A stretch of DNA of 64,000 nucleotides from Liolophura sinensis (GCF_032854445.1 NC_088307.1:12526001-12590000); one strand, 5' to 3'. Numbered from the stretch's first letter, positions 22,298 to 33,799 are shown. The notes: generated by a model not told the origin, from the sequence alone. Numbers and translations are program-made.

Positions 22298-22320
22298 TGC
22301 AGTTTTCGGAATTGGGTATA

Positions 22321-23830
22321 CTGCCAGCCCAGTGCCGTTCCCAGTTCAGCGAGAAATCGAACCCCGCCCTGGTCCACAAAATGGCAATAATGAGAACAAC
22401 AGAGCACTAAAAGTTTTGTGCGAAAAGATAAGAATATTTTATCAAAATTGTAGAAGCTTATGTAACAAAATCTCGCAACTGGATGTCCTTGTAAGTGAAT
22501 ATACATACGGCATTGTCTCTGCTTCTGACTTCAGGCTGTGCTCAGGAATTGTGGATTCAATGCTAGTAGATTCAAATCTGATAACATATATAGAAACGAT
22601 CGGGACAGGAGTTTTTTCAACAGGAGAACACCGATGGATGTATTTATTGCTGCAATAGCAGCTTACCTGAACAAATGGTCACGTGACTAAGAAAGAGAAA
22701 CACAACATGTGTGGGTAAAAGCCTCACTTTCTTATAGAAAGCTGTATGTTGTTGTGTTCATTTTCGACCAGATTGCATGGCTCTATAATTGGATGACTTT
22801 TAAACTCTCTTCGAAACGTTTCTCAATTTTAAGGACTGGCGATATCAACTTGTCTGATATTTTATGGCAAGAATCGGCTATTCCCGTGACCTACAGGTAA
22901 GGTCAATCTCAACAATGACATCACCTTCTAGCTGAGCATGATCTAATGCAACACAACAACAAGCCAAACGCCCGGTAGGGGTGTTCTTGATGTTATTTTG
23001 TCTAAATATCCACTCAAGATAAAGAAATTGATTCAGACATGACTTTAGATTCCGCCGCTCTTACTTTGCACTTCAAAGTAGCAAAGGAAGCACATCATGC
23101 CAGCTCAAAAATACATGTGTGTAACTGCATGTGGTCTGATCTCAAAAACCTCAGGACTTTGTGTGTTCGCTTCATTTATAATTAATTTTGTTGTGTGCTT
23201 GGATACCAAAACCAAAAAACGTTTATAGCTGCCAGAAACTTCAATACATATTGCTGGTTGAGAATTCCCTGTAATCGAAGTCTAAACGCTTCCGGTCATT
23301 AGTCAAATCAAAAGGAAAATGCACATGGTATAAAACTGTCAGCTTCAACAATATAACTGCGAAAAAACCGGCTGATATTTCCCATCTGTTTAGTGATTAT
23401 TTTCACACCAGCTGACATTTCCAATCTACTTAATGGTTATTTCCATTGTGTTTATGTCAACACGGATATTGAGGAAGTACCGCTCTTTGAAATCGTTTCA
23501 AATGATCGTTTGTAGTCATCGATTGTTAACGTGAACACTGTGAGAGATATCCCCCTGACAATAGATCCGCGCAAGGCTTGTGGCCTTGTGTTCTGAAAGA
23601 ATGTGTAAAAAATGTCAATGAACAAAGGCGAATATTCAGATTGCTTCAAATTTGCCAGTGTATTACCTTTTCGCAACTCTTGAAAAATTTAAAGTTTTTG
23701 AACGTCTCATTCATGAATAATATTTATCGAACCTTATATCTATGAATCTCAACTTGGTTTTGTGAAGGGGTGATTTCATTTTTGAACTTACACGTGTGTT
23801 TTAACAATATCACACAATCCATCAACCATA
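22321..23830 (+). mobile_element. LINE relic, plus strand, right of GPCR A1
   Basis: Starts with REIEPRPGPQNG and then the endonuclease N-terminus (KIRIFYQNCRSLCNKISQLD), followed by the endonuclease motif GDINLSDILW at about 22.84 kb. Past several stops come pre-reverse-transcriptase pieces near 23.45-23.78 kb (DIPLTIDPRKACGLVF; FKVFERLI; LGFVKG). A non-LTR element with APE endonuclease, broken by stops and shifts. Its relatives are at 31.3 kb and 59.1 kb, always immediately downstream of a GPCR. Confidence 0.8.
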
Positions 23831-23861
23831 TTGATTATTTTTTCAATATATGCTAAAAATA

Positions 23862-24036
23862 ATTCCCGAGGAAAACTCACAACCATCTGCACATTGCTGC
23901 CGCAAGACCTTCCCACGGACGGCCGGAGAGGGAGCCAGCATGAGCTGGACTTGAGCTCACATCGACCGCATTGGTGAGAGGCTCCTGGGTCATTATGCTG
24001 CGGCAGCACGCTAACCAACTGACCCACGAAGCCCCC
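23862..24036 (-). mobile_element. tRNA-headed SINE, minus strand, copy A
   Basis: On minus it starts 'gggggcttcgtgggtcagtt' + 'ggttagcgtgc' (A-box) and has 'gagctcaagtcc' (B-box) about 60 bp on. It then follows the body to 'cagatggttgtgagtttt', where the usual tail is replaced. Same head family as the SINE at 1916. The copy at 60.83-61.0 kb is its duplicate, so the insertion predates the large duplication. Open frames across it are not genes. Confidence 0.85.
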
Positions 24037-24039
24037 CAC

Positions 24040-24500
24040 AACTCAGGAGCCTCACTGAAGGACCAACGAATAGAGAGCGCGGAACCGTACAAATGGCAAT
24101 TAATTAAATCAGCATTCAATTTGCCTAAATTCAAAGTATGTAAAAATATGGAACGCACGAAGCAATTTGACATTGTTTTCTCTCCGTATTTAATAAGGTG
24201 TTAACTTAACATGTAAGGTAAGTATTCATTATCAACTGTGGCTTCAATTTTCACATTTAAGGGCAATATTCCTGGAGCTGGTCGGTTCATAGCACTCAGT
24301 ACCGAGTATGTCCACCGTTTTAGCCTCACAAAGAGCGTGAACTGTGATTACTGTATGTTCAAATGAAATGTTTCAAATTATGAGTCCAATTAGGAGGTAC
24401 AGAGTCAACTTGACACATATTAATTTTAACCTATCCATATTGTTGCATTATCACTGGTTTCTCGGAGAATCATTTGCACAGTGAAAATAAAATTAATATC
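24040..24500 (-). mobile_element. Tc1/mariner-like relic, 3' part
   Basis: A short minus-strand reading ('VHALREAKTVDILGTE'-like) resembles the last residues of Tc1-type transposases. The flanking text is shared with 41.38-41.64, 55.5-56.2 and 61.0-61.4 kb. Only the tail survives in this copy. Confidence 0.45.
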
Positions 24501-25017
24501 AGCATGTCTTTCCCACAGCATTTCTGCATCCTTAGTTTAGTTCAGTTTTTTTAACCATTCTCATAGAGACGGCAAGGTCCATTTCCAGAGGTGATAAGAA
24601 AATAAATGGTAACAGATATGAAAAACTAGAAAAAAAACTGACTGTCTGTAGACGCATAACAGAACAGATAATGAAGCTGTACAGATTTATAACCAAACAT
24701 GTGAGCGCCAAAGACACATAAAGCTGATAAAAGACATGTTAATAGAACAAGTCTCTTCATTTGGTTTGAAAATGTTGTAAAACGGTAAAAATGTGAATGT
24801 CCGATCTGGAGGATAGTTTGTCAAAAGGATTCTGGGATCTTATTACTACATTTTGAGCGAGATGCCCGGACAGGTGCTCCGCAAAATATTTTGATGCTTA
24901 AAAATATTTGCAATTGAAAAAACGATTTACACATCTATTTAAAAACCACAAGATCAAAATATTTCCCCCAGGTTTAAATACCAGAATAGATTGACAGAAG
25001 CATTACTTATGGATAAC

Positions 25018-25094
25018 AATTCCTGGATTTATTGTATTGGTGAAGTTTCGACCTGGACTTATTGTATTGGTGAAGTTTCGACCTGGAATTCTTG
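25018..25094. repeat. 30-bp short tandem repeat split by Tc1 insertion
   Basis: Units of 'tttattgtattggtgaagtt' + 'tcgacctgga'. Two and a half units lie left of the Tc1-like insertion and the rest right of it (27046-27085). Homologous uninterrupted arrays in copy B have three (56770) and four (61980) units. Confidence 0.85.
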
Positions 25095-25294
25095 TATACT
25101 ACTGAAATAAAGTAACTGTGCATCATCTGCAGTTATGCCATGTTCTAATGAATTAAGATAAGAATATGATATTTGGTATTCTGTTAAATCACCGTTTAAC
25201 TGTTGACAGGATAATCTCGAAATCTTTATCATTTAACACTAGACATCATGACACGCCCTCGAAGAGATGTGGTGTCAATAGTCAGTTCACAAAC

Positions 25295-26747
25295 TCAATA
25301 TCGTGTGTGTCCAGCATTGGCGTTGATGCAGGCTTCACAACGACGACGCACAGACGACACTAAGCGAGTGAAGAAAGCTTGGGGAATGTTGTTCCATGTC
25401 TGAAGCAACATTTGTCCCAAATCAGCTAACGTCAATGGCTGATTCGGGCCGTGACGTAATCGCCGTCGCATTTCATCCCATGCGCGCTCGATAGGGGACA
25501 GGTCAGGAGCAACTGCTGGCCAAGGGAGTACCGGAATGTTGTGCTGTCTCAAGAAATCCGTCACAACACGAGCCACATGTGGACGGGCATTATCTTGCTG
25601 AAGTGTGATGTTACGTCCATGTCCTTGAATGAACACTTGCACATGAGGCAGAATGATCTCGTCCCTGTATTGCAGGCCTGTCAGATTGCCATTCACAATG
25701 ACAAGTTGGGTCCGCCCATGAGATGTGATGCCTCCCCAAACCATAACAGGACACAGACCCCCATTACAACTTCCGTTTTTCGGTAAGGACTATTGTAGTT
25801 CTGTGAATTTTAGGGTATAAAGTCTCTTTTTGCTCCCAGGCGTCCATTTTTGGTGCACAGGTGCTTGGTATTAAAATGCTGGAAACTGTCTAAACTTTGA
25901 GGAGGTATGAGCTTTATTGATGAGTTTGAAATTCTGGGTGAGAGGACACAAGGTGTGAGGTAGTGATGAGGCTGCGAGTGACGTCCCCTTGGCGTTGCTA
26001 GGCACGCCTCCAGCTGCCGGCATGGAAAGGTCCAGATTTTGACGGTCAACCTATGTCAAGATTTTCATGGCTTCTTTCTCACAGGCTGGGCCAGGTATGC
26101 ACCAAAGCTTATTAGCCACGGAATGTTTGGGACAGACGCTAGACTTTAACATTGTCGCTTATTGAAAATTAATGGGGGTCCGAGGCCAACACTGCCGCCA
26201 CCAAACGCTCGACGTAGAACAACGCACGCGTCAGCATACTGTTCACCAGGACGTCTGTACACCCTTGCCCTGCCATCTGAGCCGTCCAGATAAAATCTCG
26301 ACTCGTCAGTGAACAGAACACCATCCCAATCTTGTCTCCTGTACCGTAGATGTTGTCTGCACCAGACAAGACGTGCCTGTCGGTGACGTTGGAGCAAAAT
26401 CGGACGTATGGCAGGACGTCTGGGGCGGATGTTGCGCTCCCGCAGTCGGTTCCGTACAGTCCTGGAACTGATTGGGCGTAACCCAATGGTCCGAGCAGTC
26501 AAACTGGAACTCTGGAATCGATTCCTCAGATGGGTCAGCCGAATATGGTTGTCTTGCTGACGTGACGTCACACGTGGACGGCCGGACCGGGGCAAATCTC
26601 TCGTGTTCCCATTCTGTTGAAAACGCCGCCATAGAGAGGATATCGTGTTTCGATGGACACCAAATGTCTGGCAACTTCATTCTGGGCCATCCCAGTCTCC
26701 AGCATACCCACGGCGCCGAGACGTTGATTTTCTGTAAGCCGTGGCAT
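25295..26747 (-). pseudogene. Tc1-like transposase, DD34E, broken
   Basis: Reads from ATG at 26747. The N-terminal helix-turn-helix begins MPRLTENQRLGAVGMLETGM, then NEVARHL. At least two frameshifts follow (about 26.68 and 26.64 kb). It then reads SGRPRVTSRQQD, ARTIG, the DDE part with FTDESRF (first Asp), and GGGS. A 439-bp insertion interrupts it there. It resumes MVWGGITSHGRTQ, QQDNARPH (second Asp) and, 34 residues later, the Glu of SPIERAWDEMRRR. The C-terminus ends NANAGHTRY. Catalytic triad intact, but the gene is dead because of the shifts and the insertion. Confidence 0.9.
25749..26187 (-). mobile_element. Solo 453-family element in the Tc1 transposase
   Basis: 439 bp, minus orientation relative to the copies at 35.9 and 40.0 kb. 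It starts GGACACAGACCCCCATTA and ends TAATGGGGGTCCGAGGCC. The flanks are AACA on both sides, a 4-bp target duplication. Removing the element and one AACA joins GGGSV to MVWGG in frame, which proves the borders. No coding capacity. It is either a non-autonomous insertion or the solo remnant of a full composite element after recombination between its direct repeats. Confidence 0.9.
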
Positions 26748-27085
26748 GTTGTACGCACAGTTTATGTTGAAGTTAACGTGTTTTCCACAACATTTAGAGG
26801 CTAAAGAATAATCAACAGTTCTTCAATTTTCGAAATCAGGTGTGTGAACTTCATGTGTCAAACATCATGCAGAATGTGAGTCATGTCATTATACACGAAG
26901 TGCACGTGCCACGCGCGAAACGTGACATGACATTTCATGAAAAATGCTTGGCTAAATGTTTATTGACGGTTAGGTTTATAATTTTTCAAACATCTTTTGT
27001 TTTGTCCCATTTTCTGTGATGCACAGTTACTTTTTTCCATTAGTATATTAGCGAAGTTTCGACCGGTTTATTGTACTCGTCACGT

Positions 27086-27890
27086 TTCGAAATTGAATAC
27101 CAGAAGTTTAAACCGTTTACATAACCATGCATACAGTGATATGTGATATTCCATCGATGACTTATAACACAAATACTTAATGCATTTCTTTGTAAATTTT
27201 CCATTCTTCCATCTGAACAGTTTTGATCAGGATTTGAGACTACGCCGCCTAACTCAACATATATTAATACCTGCTAAGCTTTTAAAAGATTTGCGATTAA
27301 GAGGAATCTGAACTGTTTATTCACAATGTGTTTTTACATGAGCCGAGAAGTTTAATTCATCAGTGAGATACATTTGATTTCGTGTACTGTGGTTAGTGAG
27401 TCTGATCCTAGACTATACTGCAATAGCTGGACCTTCTTTTTGAGAGTGTAGTTAATTAAAAAATATTTAGAAGAATTCAGTTTCAATTCCCAATCTTGGC
27501 ACCGGTTAAAAAATTTGTCCTAACCAGATTGCAGATGAGCACAATAATTCAGATCAGATACAGTTTTGAAAATGTTGACATCATTAAGAAATATTACACA
27601 TTTGGATTGAGATAGCTGAAGCGGCACGTCATTAACTTACAAGAAGGGACGGTCCAAAGATGGGACATCTGAAGTCTGACACTGCACCGTGCACCGCACT
27701 TCATAACTCGTTCCTTCCAGTTATTTAAATACGAGTGAAGCCATTTTAATAAATAATCAGAAACTCCTTAACATCTTAATTTGTACACAAGTAAGCTACG
27801 ATTGATGCAGTCAAACGCTTTTGAAAAATCTGAATAGATTGTATGTACATTCACATTGCCATTCAGTTAAGATGACACACAGTGGGTAAA
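27086..27890 (-). mobile_element. LINE reverse-transcriptase relic, minus strand, copy A
   Basis: Minus-strand text reads as the reverse transcriptase core and thumb of a non-LTR element. A SKAFDC-type stretch and LLKWLHSYL lie near 27.7-27.83 kb. At the YADD position it reads FLNDVNIFKTVSDLN (about 27.55 kb), and downstream CQDWELKLNSSK. Stops are frequent. It continues rightward (upstream on minus) into the endonuclease-linker block at 27.9-29.5 kb, so both are parts of one long element. Confidence 0.75.
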
Positions 27891-29540
27891 ACATGTCAAA
27901 TCCGTTACAGTGGACAGGTTTTTCCAAAAGCCTGTTGTTCACTACATAAAATTTGCTCACAAAATTGTTTAAATTGAGCATTATCTAACATTTTAAGCAA
28001 CGTCACCAATGAGAGGTAGTAAAGATACAGGTTTGTCTGCAAATTTGAAAACATGTAAACGTTTGCAAATTTTAAAACGTTTGGGAACACACTTTATTTA
28101 AAAAAAATAAAAACGTCGATATAATGGTATAGCTAGATCATATGCAAAACTGTACAAAAGCGGGCCTGCAATGCCATCCTAGCTGCATGACTTGTATGGA
28201 ACAATATTTAACAAAACTTCATGGCCCCATTTAAAGAACAAGAAAATTTAAATATCAAACAAATAACGATGAAAAGAGTATGCAATTTCACGCAGATGCA
28301 TGCCATAAAAGATTCTAACCTGCACCTCGAGTTGATAAATTATCAATAAAGTCAGCGCCAAAATTCGCTGTGGGCACTCCATTTTGCCTAAGAACTGGTC
28401 TTGGCCGTTTTCAGACCTTACGTGTAAGGAGAGGAAAAATCGCAAAATTATGCAGCAGGCACGATTATTTAGAAAAAAATGTGCTTTTAAGCTTATAGTG
28501 TCATTGTTTTAAGTTTCCTTTTCCTTCAAGAGACAATTTGACGTTACACAATGTAATACTTGAGTTACATGCCATTTGTGGAATCTTCAACAGATCACTG
28601 TGTTAAAAACTGATATAGAATACTTGTTCATTAAGTCAGCAATACCAGAAAGAATTAAGGCATTATTATCTTCATCAAAAACATGACCAGGAAGTTCGGC
28701 CTTTCATTTTTTTAACGAAACTCCTATAGCGCTTAGTGCTATTCTTTACATTTTGTTAAAAAGATTCCACATACCCATTTTGTGCTTTTTCAGTTCCTTT
28801 CTCATTTGACTTACTCTGAAGAATTCATCGTCATTTTTGTTAATGCCACATTTTTTGTAGTCCTTCAAGGCACGCTCCTTAATCTTTAAAAATGATTTCA
28901 ATTCAGAGTTATACCATGTCGGAAATGAGCGATTTCGCAAGCACGTTTTAGAATTATGTTTTTCATAATACAGAATAAAATATCATAGAAGAAATTGAAT
29001 GTTTCATCAACGGAGTGAAAACAGTCAACAATAGATCAATCAAAACACGACAAAAGTATTTTCATGTTGCAAAAGTCCGCTTTCTTGTAGTTGAACACTT
29101 TCCGGTCGGTCTTCCGTGCACTTTTCGTTTCAGCTGGATGTCTATGTGACCCACCACAGCCCGGTGAGTTGATTGCACCGCATTTTCAGTGTCACACATA
29201 TAGGTACTACAACCTCAAGCTATCACGAGATCAAACATCTTGTCAATTCACGTTTTTCTCGAGTTACATTGATCCACGTCCTGCACGGTCAATAAGACCA
29301 AAGTTTGACACAGTTGAGGGCGACCAGACGATGTGCAATGGGCCAAGTTGGTTGGACAAAGACATCGAATCCCATGTAATTTCTCTCAGGTTAAACTCAC
29401 CACAAGTAAGAATGTTGTCATTGTCTCTCATGGACTTACTTACCAACTCGACAGCTTTCTCTATTTGGTCAACGGCTGCAGGGGTAGGGTCAGACGGTAT
29501 ATATACACAAGCCAGGATTGAATGAACGGCCAGCAAGAAA
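27890..29540 (-). mobile_element. LINE endonuclease and linker relic, left of GPCR A2
   Basis: Second copy of the 18.8-20.66 kb block. Linker piece FPTWYNSELKSFLKIKERAL is at 28746-28940. Endonuclease piece ILTCGEFNLREITWDS is at 29264-29536. Unlike the first block it is still joined to the reverse-transcriptase part on its left. The plus-strand frame at 29091-29525 is its antisense. Confidence 0.8.
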
Positions 29541-30113
29541 CACTTTCACCCACAGAATCCCGAAATGTGTCGAAGTGTTCCCGACAAACACCCTGTAAAG
29601 TTGTACTACAGCCAATAGAACTCTATCCCTGAATACTTTCCCAAAAGTTACAATCCAGCCTGTATACTTTAAATGGCAAGTCCGTGAGAATTTTGCCTTT
29701 GAAGGCTATGTACCGTGATTATGGAAAAAAAGATATTTAAATGCTTACTAACTGGGTGATGTAATCTTATATGGCTACCGAGCCGTGTCTCCAAGGCGAG
29801 CATTTTTTAATACATTTGGGTTAAACGTTAATGGTTTTGATGCATTCAAGGGAGAATTACAGTACACTTTGACGTCAGCTTGGCCGGGAAGTCACTAAAT
29901 TCAATATTTGGAAAACACTTAAATTTACTACAGATCTTTTATGTAAGACTAGAGTAAACACAAAACGATTAGCGCTCATCCCTAACGTCTGTCTAACAGG
30001 GTGAGTTAATTGTCCTTTGGCAATTTGCCCAATATATCAAGCAGTTTTTGGTTATATTCGGACAAGGGCAATTCCTTCAAAGCTTTGAGGACCCCCGAAA
30101 GAATCAAATTCAG

Positions 30114-31110
30114 ATGGGCATGGGAATACGTGCTGTAATGAATGCCTCCAACGTAAATAACACACACGGGTGGTGTTTCACTTAACCACTGCTAGTGTAG
30201 CAACTCAGCTCACAGTTTTCTTCATAACCTTTGTTCTGGGAGTCGTTGGGAACATCGTGTTGGTGTTGACAGTCTACAAGAGACCAGCCTTACACAGAGT
30301 CGCCTACTACTTGGTGTCCGCTCTTGCCATCGAGGACACACTAGCGCTGGTGACTTACGCCATTTTTTTATCCGCGAGCTTTGATTTTAGGCGACTGGTT
30401 TTTCGGGGATCCCACTTGTTTCATGCAAATTTTTCTGCTTTACCTGGTCGGGTTTTGTGAGCTCAATCTGATGGCAATGATAAGCTTAGATCGCTACTTT
30501 GCCTGCTGCAGGCCTCTCCGGTATTCTCATGACATTACCCCACGGCGTTGCGCAGTTGTCATCGCTTGTTGTGGTTTTTACTCCATCTCTCTGGCGCTCT
30601 TTCTCATGGTTACATGTCAAGCGTATGGATATGACGAATACATGGAAACCTGTCTCATGGAGTTATCAAAGACACCAAAGCAGCAGCACTGTTCGATTGC
30701 AGCTTTTTTTCTCTCAACTGTGCCCTGTACTACAACCATTGCCGTGTGTCAATGGAAAATTCTAAAGCAAGTGAAAAGGGTTAATCAGAACACACCACCG
30801 AACCTCACTTCTGGCAACAACCAGGTCACTTCCGGCAACCACATGAACAAAGCTACAATGACGGTGACTCTGATTACAGCGACTTACGTCCTTTGTAGGT
30901 TGCCCTTTTTGTTCATTCGTTTTGTCTGGTATTTTTGTGGACTGGAAACAATCGGAATCCCTTCAAGCCACTCTATACATTCTCAGGCGAATAACAGCTC
31001 AGATTTTCATGGTGTCTAAATTCGCCAACCCCATTATTTACGGAATTTACAATCGGGAATTCTGTACGCAGTGTGGAAAGTTACTTTGTTTGGATCATTT
31101 GTTTGTTTGA
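30114..31110 (+). pseudogene. GPCR A2, frameshifted pseudogene
   Basis: Close paralogue of GPCR A1 and B1 over its full length but broken three times. A 2-bp gain in the 'acacac' run after NASNVNNT comes first. Then there is a 1-bp gain in the T run after TYAIF (about 30366) and a 1-bp gain in a T run in helix 6 (about 30922). The Trp of CWLP is Arg (CRLPF). The remaining text still shows SALAIED, DRYFACCRPLRY and NPIIYGIYN. All three shifts fall in short simple runs, so sequencing error is a conceivable alternative, but the Trp loss supports real decay. It is followed by a plus-strand LINE relic as in A1. Confidence 0.8.
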
Positions 31111-31269
31111 GTTTCTAATGGTCACAGGTAAATTAATTTAATAAGGGATTTAAAGAGCAAAAAGCTAAAAGAATAAAAGAGTACATTTCTAAAAGCCAGA
31201 TCTCTGAACTGAAAGTGAATAGTTCTATGATACAGAATTACAGCACAGCAAATGAAAGCAGAACAAAAA

Positions 31270-31960
31270 TGGTATCACCCAAATTCTAAGGCAATTTTCC
31301 AGTTTGCGTATAATGGCAGCCCAATGCCATTGTCAGTTCACCGAGATATCAAACCCAGCCCTGGTCCACAGAATGGCAATGATGAGAACAACGGGTCACC
31401 AATTTTCTGTGCGAACAGTTATGTGTATTTTACTAAAACTGGAGAAACTTAGGTAACAAAAATTGTGTAATTGGATGTCCTTGTAAGAGAATGTACACAG
31501 AAGATTGTCCATGTGTGTGAATCATAGCTTTGCTCCAGAATTGTGGACTCCAAGTTAGTGGAGTCAAATCTTATAGCGAAGGGATCGGGACAGCAGTTGT
31601 TTCAAGAAGAAAAATACGGAAAATGCCGTAAAGCGCTTTACCTTAACAAACGGTCACGAGACAAAGAAACAGAAACAGGATGTGTGGGGGGGAAAGTGTC
31701 ACTTTTCTGATAAAACACTGTATTTTGTGCTCATTTACCACCAGATTGTATGGATCAGTGCTTGTATGGCTTTTAAACCCTCTTCAAAACTTTTTCAGTT
31801 TTAAGCATTGGCGATATCAACTTGTCTGATATTGTATGGTAAGAATCGGCTATTCTCTTGACATACAGGTAAGGTAAATTTCAACAATAGCTTCACCTTC
31901 TAGCTGAGCATGATCTGATACAACGCAACAACAAGCCAAACACGCGGTAGAAGTGTTCAT
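31270..31960 (+). mobile_element. LINE relic, plus strand, right of GPCR A2
   Basis: Counterpart of 22.32-22.97 kb: VHRDIKPSPGPQNGND and decayed endonuclease, then the 'ggcgatatcaacttgtctga' segment at about 31.81 kb. Similarity stops near 31.96 kb, which marks the right edge of copy A. Confidence 0.75.
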
Positions 31961-33799
31961 GACGTTTTTTTTGTCTAGGTATTCTTTGTCTAGTTATTGT
32001 TTCCAAATTTGACTACCATTAAGCATTAGTTACTGGCTGGAATTGTCATGAATACCCACAATAAATTTTTTCATATTTTTTTTTTAAAATATTATTATTA
32101 TTATTATGTTGTATCTGGGGTTTGGGGGTCTGTTATTCAGTTTTTGCATCTTTTGGCTGTGCGTCGTAATAAATAAAGAGCAGCGTCAACGACGTGGTTG
32201 TAGCCAAATGGTGACACCTAATCGGTGAAATTCAGCAGCCTGTCAATTTTTTCAGTTAGTTAGTGTTTTGGCTATATATAATACCCTAGAAAGTTAACCA
32301 TGGCTTAAATGCAAGCACAATTATTCCAGATATGCGGTGATGTGAACAGAGTTCTTTAGACGCCTCTGTTCTAGAATTACTGGAAATGCTGTGTTGTGAT
32401 ATTTAATAAACATGCATTTTTGTGAATTTTAATTCAAAATTGTCTGGAACGTAGAAACATTGTTTAAATACTTGCATACATGTATATACAAACTATAGAA
32501 AATGTAGAAATGAAAACTTTCCCTTTGGGTTTTGTTTTCTTTACGATTTCTGACCATAACGATATTCACCATCACAGCCTAACGGCTGTTTTTGTAGAAA
32601 ATCATAATGGGTATATTTACAAGGTTTAAGGGAAAATTTAAGTTTATACCTCTGCAAAGAAAGGGATTTGTTGATGGGGAGCAAAATTTTAGATAATCAT
32701 CAGTGAAAAGTTAACCCCTCTTGTTTTCAATGCCAGGTTCCGCAGAAGGTTGCCAAAAGTTTGGCTCATTTCCTGCACAGCCATTTCCTTGGTTCTGTGC
32801 CAAAGGTCTTTATAAAATGTACAAGGGTGAGGATAAACCCGGTCTACCAGGTATCTCGCGACCAGGACTGCAGGTTTCACAAATCTACCGTCGTTGTGTC
32901 GTTCGCATCTCTTTAAATTTAACAACAAATGTTCCAAACGGCTGTCCTCCAGTGAATCTTCCAAGGGATAAAGTGCAAAATATGTTCTATGTGGCGATCA
33001 ACGCTGGAATATTAAAGCTTGTCATGAAAATATGCCCAGTTCCATGTAATAAAATGATCAGTTCTTCGTCGATTCCATGGAGGTGTGATTGATTCAAAAA
33101 TAATGAGTTAGGATCATAATGGAATGTGAATGTGGGTACGAATGAGGGAGATGTTTGTTCTATGTATGTCCTATTTTCCCTTGATTTCAGTGAAAATGAA
33201 AATATCTGATCTGGCCAAAATCTTTTTAAACAGTAGAAAATAACCCAATTATGCAATGCAATCTGAAGTTTGTAGTGTCAGGTAATAGCACTTTATATTT
33301 TAGGCATAAAACGTCAGTAACTAAGTGTAGGCCATACACTGCTTACCCTGTAGGTATTCGTGTTTTGATTAAAGAGTTTTACCTGTGCCCATGAACAGTA
33401 ACCCTTTAATGATAGGCATTTGTGACAATCATGCCGTTTAGGTGAATTTTAATATTTACCTAGGACTTAAATATTTCGAAAATATGGGCCCTATGCGCTG
33501 GTATCCTGTGTGTATATATGCTTGTATAAATCGATATTTGTTGCCAAGCAAATGTTCTTCCATAATGACTAATGTCTGAAAAGTTGGCATATCAATCGTG
33601 TCATTAGGATGTATGGTTGTCACCTTAATGAATATCCGATACAGGATCGGTTCGAAATGGCTTTTCACCATAGTAAAGAGAAGCTGTGACAGTGATTCAC
33701 TGTAGGCAAATTCTGAGCAACACTGTAAACTATATGTAAAGCCAGCTCACATCTGTTTGTAAATTTCGACGTAACTTACTAACAACTGTTATCAAATAG
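31961..33799. other. Spacer, no gene supported
   Basis: Overlapping open frames at 32721-33092 (+, 123 codons) and 32689-32964 (-, 91 codons) occupy the same DNA. The minus product (charged, MEDSLEDSRLEHLLLNLKRC at its start) looks slightly more protein-like, but I recognise neither. The rest is AT-rich with no recognised feature. Confidence 0.35.

Larger units (their letters stand above)
25097..27045 (-). mobile_element. Tc1-like DNA transposon, copy A only
   Basis: 29-bp terminal inverted repeats (left starts TACTACTGAAATAAAGTAAC, right end reversed starts TACTAATGGAAAAAAGTAAC, both running on to TGTGCATCA; three mismatches). TA duplications lie at 25095-25096 and 27046-27047. The empty site is seen in copy B at about 62,050 ('ttgtattagcg'). 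Without the later insertion at 25749-26187 the element is about 1.5 kb, a normal Tc1 length. It entered after the segmental duplication. Confidence 0.9.
10900..31960 (+). repeat. Segmental duplication, copy A
   Basis: Matches copy B (about 47.2 kb to the window end) in the same order and direction. Offset is 36.3 kb over the coiled-coil gene (11817 to 48102; 16318 to 52607), about 36.1 kb at 18.3 kb and about 35.0 kb at 28.2 kb. The drift reflects copy-specific insertions and deletions. Insertions only in A: a SINE (16.8-17.06 kb) and a Tc1-like transposon (25097-27045). Relative to B, A also lacks about 2.8 kb at 18.80 kb. Confidence 0.9.

Noticed and set aside
26169-26804. Alternative frames over the Tc1 transposase
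   Set aside because: Off-frame readings of the same gene; the DD34E frame is unambiguous apart from the frameshifts.
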